Shown here one piece after another: positions 21,565 to 21,916 of a DNA stretch of 21,916 bases. A model generated the notes under the pieces. The model was given only the letters and a program-made list of their open reading frames with translations. It was not told the origin of the DNA and ran no database searches. The stretch is from assembly GCA_044359055.1 (NCBI GenBank), contig JBIKMV010000025.1, positions 1 to 21,916 on the forward strand, given 5' to 3'. A program made the position numbers and the translations under genes. Each line of letters starts with the position of its first letter. The first letter of the stretch is position 1. The DNA comes from CAMDMI01 sp044359055. Its GTDB lineage: Bacteria; Bacteroidota; Bacteroidia; Cytophagales; Flexibacteraceae.

Positions 21565-21916
21565 ATGAAAGTAATCGTTTTTGGCAGCTCCGGTCGTACA
21601 GGCAAGCAGCTGGTTCATAATGCTTTGGAAGAGGGCTGGGAAGTTACAGCCTTTGTAAGAAATCCCGATAGTATCGTCAGCCACCACCCGAGACTCACCA
21701 TCTATCAGGGTGATGTTACCCAAGCGGCTTCAGTAGAAAATGCCCTTAAAGGAGTGGATGTGGTGCTTTCTGCCGTAGGTTCAGACCTAGGTCAAACCAA
21801 TCTTCGGCAGGTGGCCATTGAAAATATGGTGGCAGGCATGCAAAAAAACCACATCCGGAGAATCATTGGCATTGGTGGAATGGGAGTCTTGCAGGTCTCC
21901 GATAGCCTGCAGGTTT
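21565..21916 (+). CDS. NAD(P)H-binding (NmrA / flavin-reductase-like SDR) protein, 5' part only
   Basis: The frame opens at ATG 21565 and runs off the window after 117 codons. The N-terminus MKVIVFGSSGRTGKQLV is a Rossmann-fold glycine motif (GxxGxxG) of atypical short-chain dehydrogenases. FVRNPDSI follows at the position that favours NADP(H), then a GDVTQ segment and VVLSAVGSDLGQTN. The pattern fits the NAD(P)H-binding / NmrA-like group that includes biliverdin reductase B-type and putative quinone or flavin reductases. The C-terminal half, which would fix the substrate, is outside the window. It starts 90 bases after the dnaB stop and has a candidate promoter of its own. Confidence 0.85.
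   Translation, partial: MKVIVFGSSGRTGKQLVHNALEEGWEVTAFVRNPDSIVSHHPRLTIYQGDVTQAASVENALKGVDVVLSAVGSDLGQTNLRQVAIENMVAGMQKNHIRRIIGIGGMGVLQVSDSLQV

Overview
The window reads as a chromosomal segment of a member of the phylum Bacteroidota. The evidence is the promoter style (TTG, 19 bases, then TAnnTTTG upstream of two tRNA loci), weak or absent Shine-Dalgarno sites, a DAHP synthase/chorismate mutase fusion typical of that phylum, a YwqK/MORN-like repeat protein, Bacteroidota-type ClpP and ClpX sequences, and a possible type IX secretion sorting-domain remnant. I cannot place it below phylum level.

Layout: (1) 1-310, the C-terminal end of an Rpn/PD-(D/E)XK-type transposase-nuclease protein with a 24-base tandem repeat, followed by a possible broken sorting-domain tail on the minus strand. 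(2) 503-2309, fabD and corA, plus strand. (3) 2376-4334, a minus-strand pair, GlcD-like FAD oxidase then FKBP lipoprotein. (4) 4389-6744, plus strand: NlpC/P60 lipoprotein, MORN-like repeat protein, and the DAHP synthase/chorismate mutase. (5) 6901-7170, tRNA-Gly(GCC) and tRNA-Leu(UAA) with terminators. (6) 7337-15708, a signalling block. (7) 16081-16196, tRNA-Leu(UAG) and terminator. (8) 16222-19642, the protein quality-control cluster tig-clpP-clpX. (9) 19876-21474, dnaB, then the start of an NAD(P)-binding reductase running off the window.

The notable part is region 6. Six minus-strand genes sit end to end with gaps of 0-3 bases or short overlaps: a receiver-SpoIIE phosphatase, an H-NOX haem sensor, a 978-residue GAF/HNOBA/PAS/GAF histidine kinase, two single-domain response regulators, and a cytosolic PAS/PAS HisKA_2 kinase. 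A second receiver-SpoIIE paralogue is transcribed divergently. Nothing in the block carries a DNA-binding output domain. The reading I favour is a nitric-oxide (or other haem-ligand) responsive network: H-NOX talks to the kinase through its HNOBA domain, as the same two domains do within animal soluble guanylyl cyclase, and phosphate flows to stand-alone receivers and to PP2C-type phosphatases that could drive partner switching elsewhere in the cell. The sampled rows of this block are more AT-rich than the housekeeping flanks, and it lies between two tRNA-Leu genes, so it may be an accessory insertion. The ligand and the wiring are inferences; the domain content and the gene order are seen directly.
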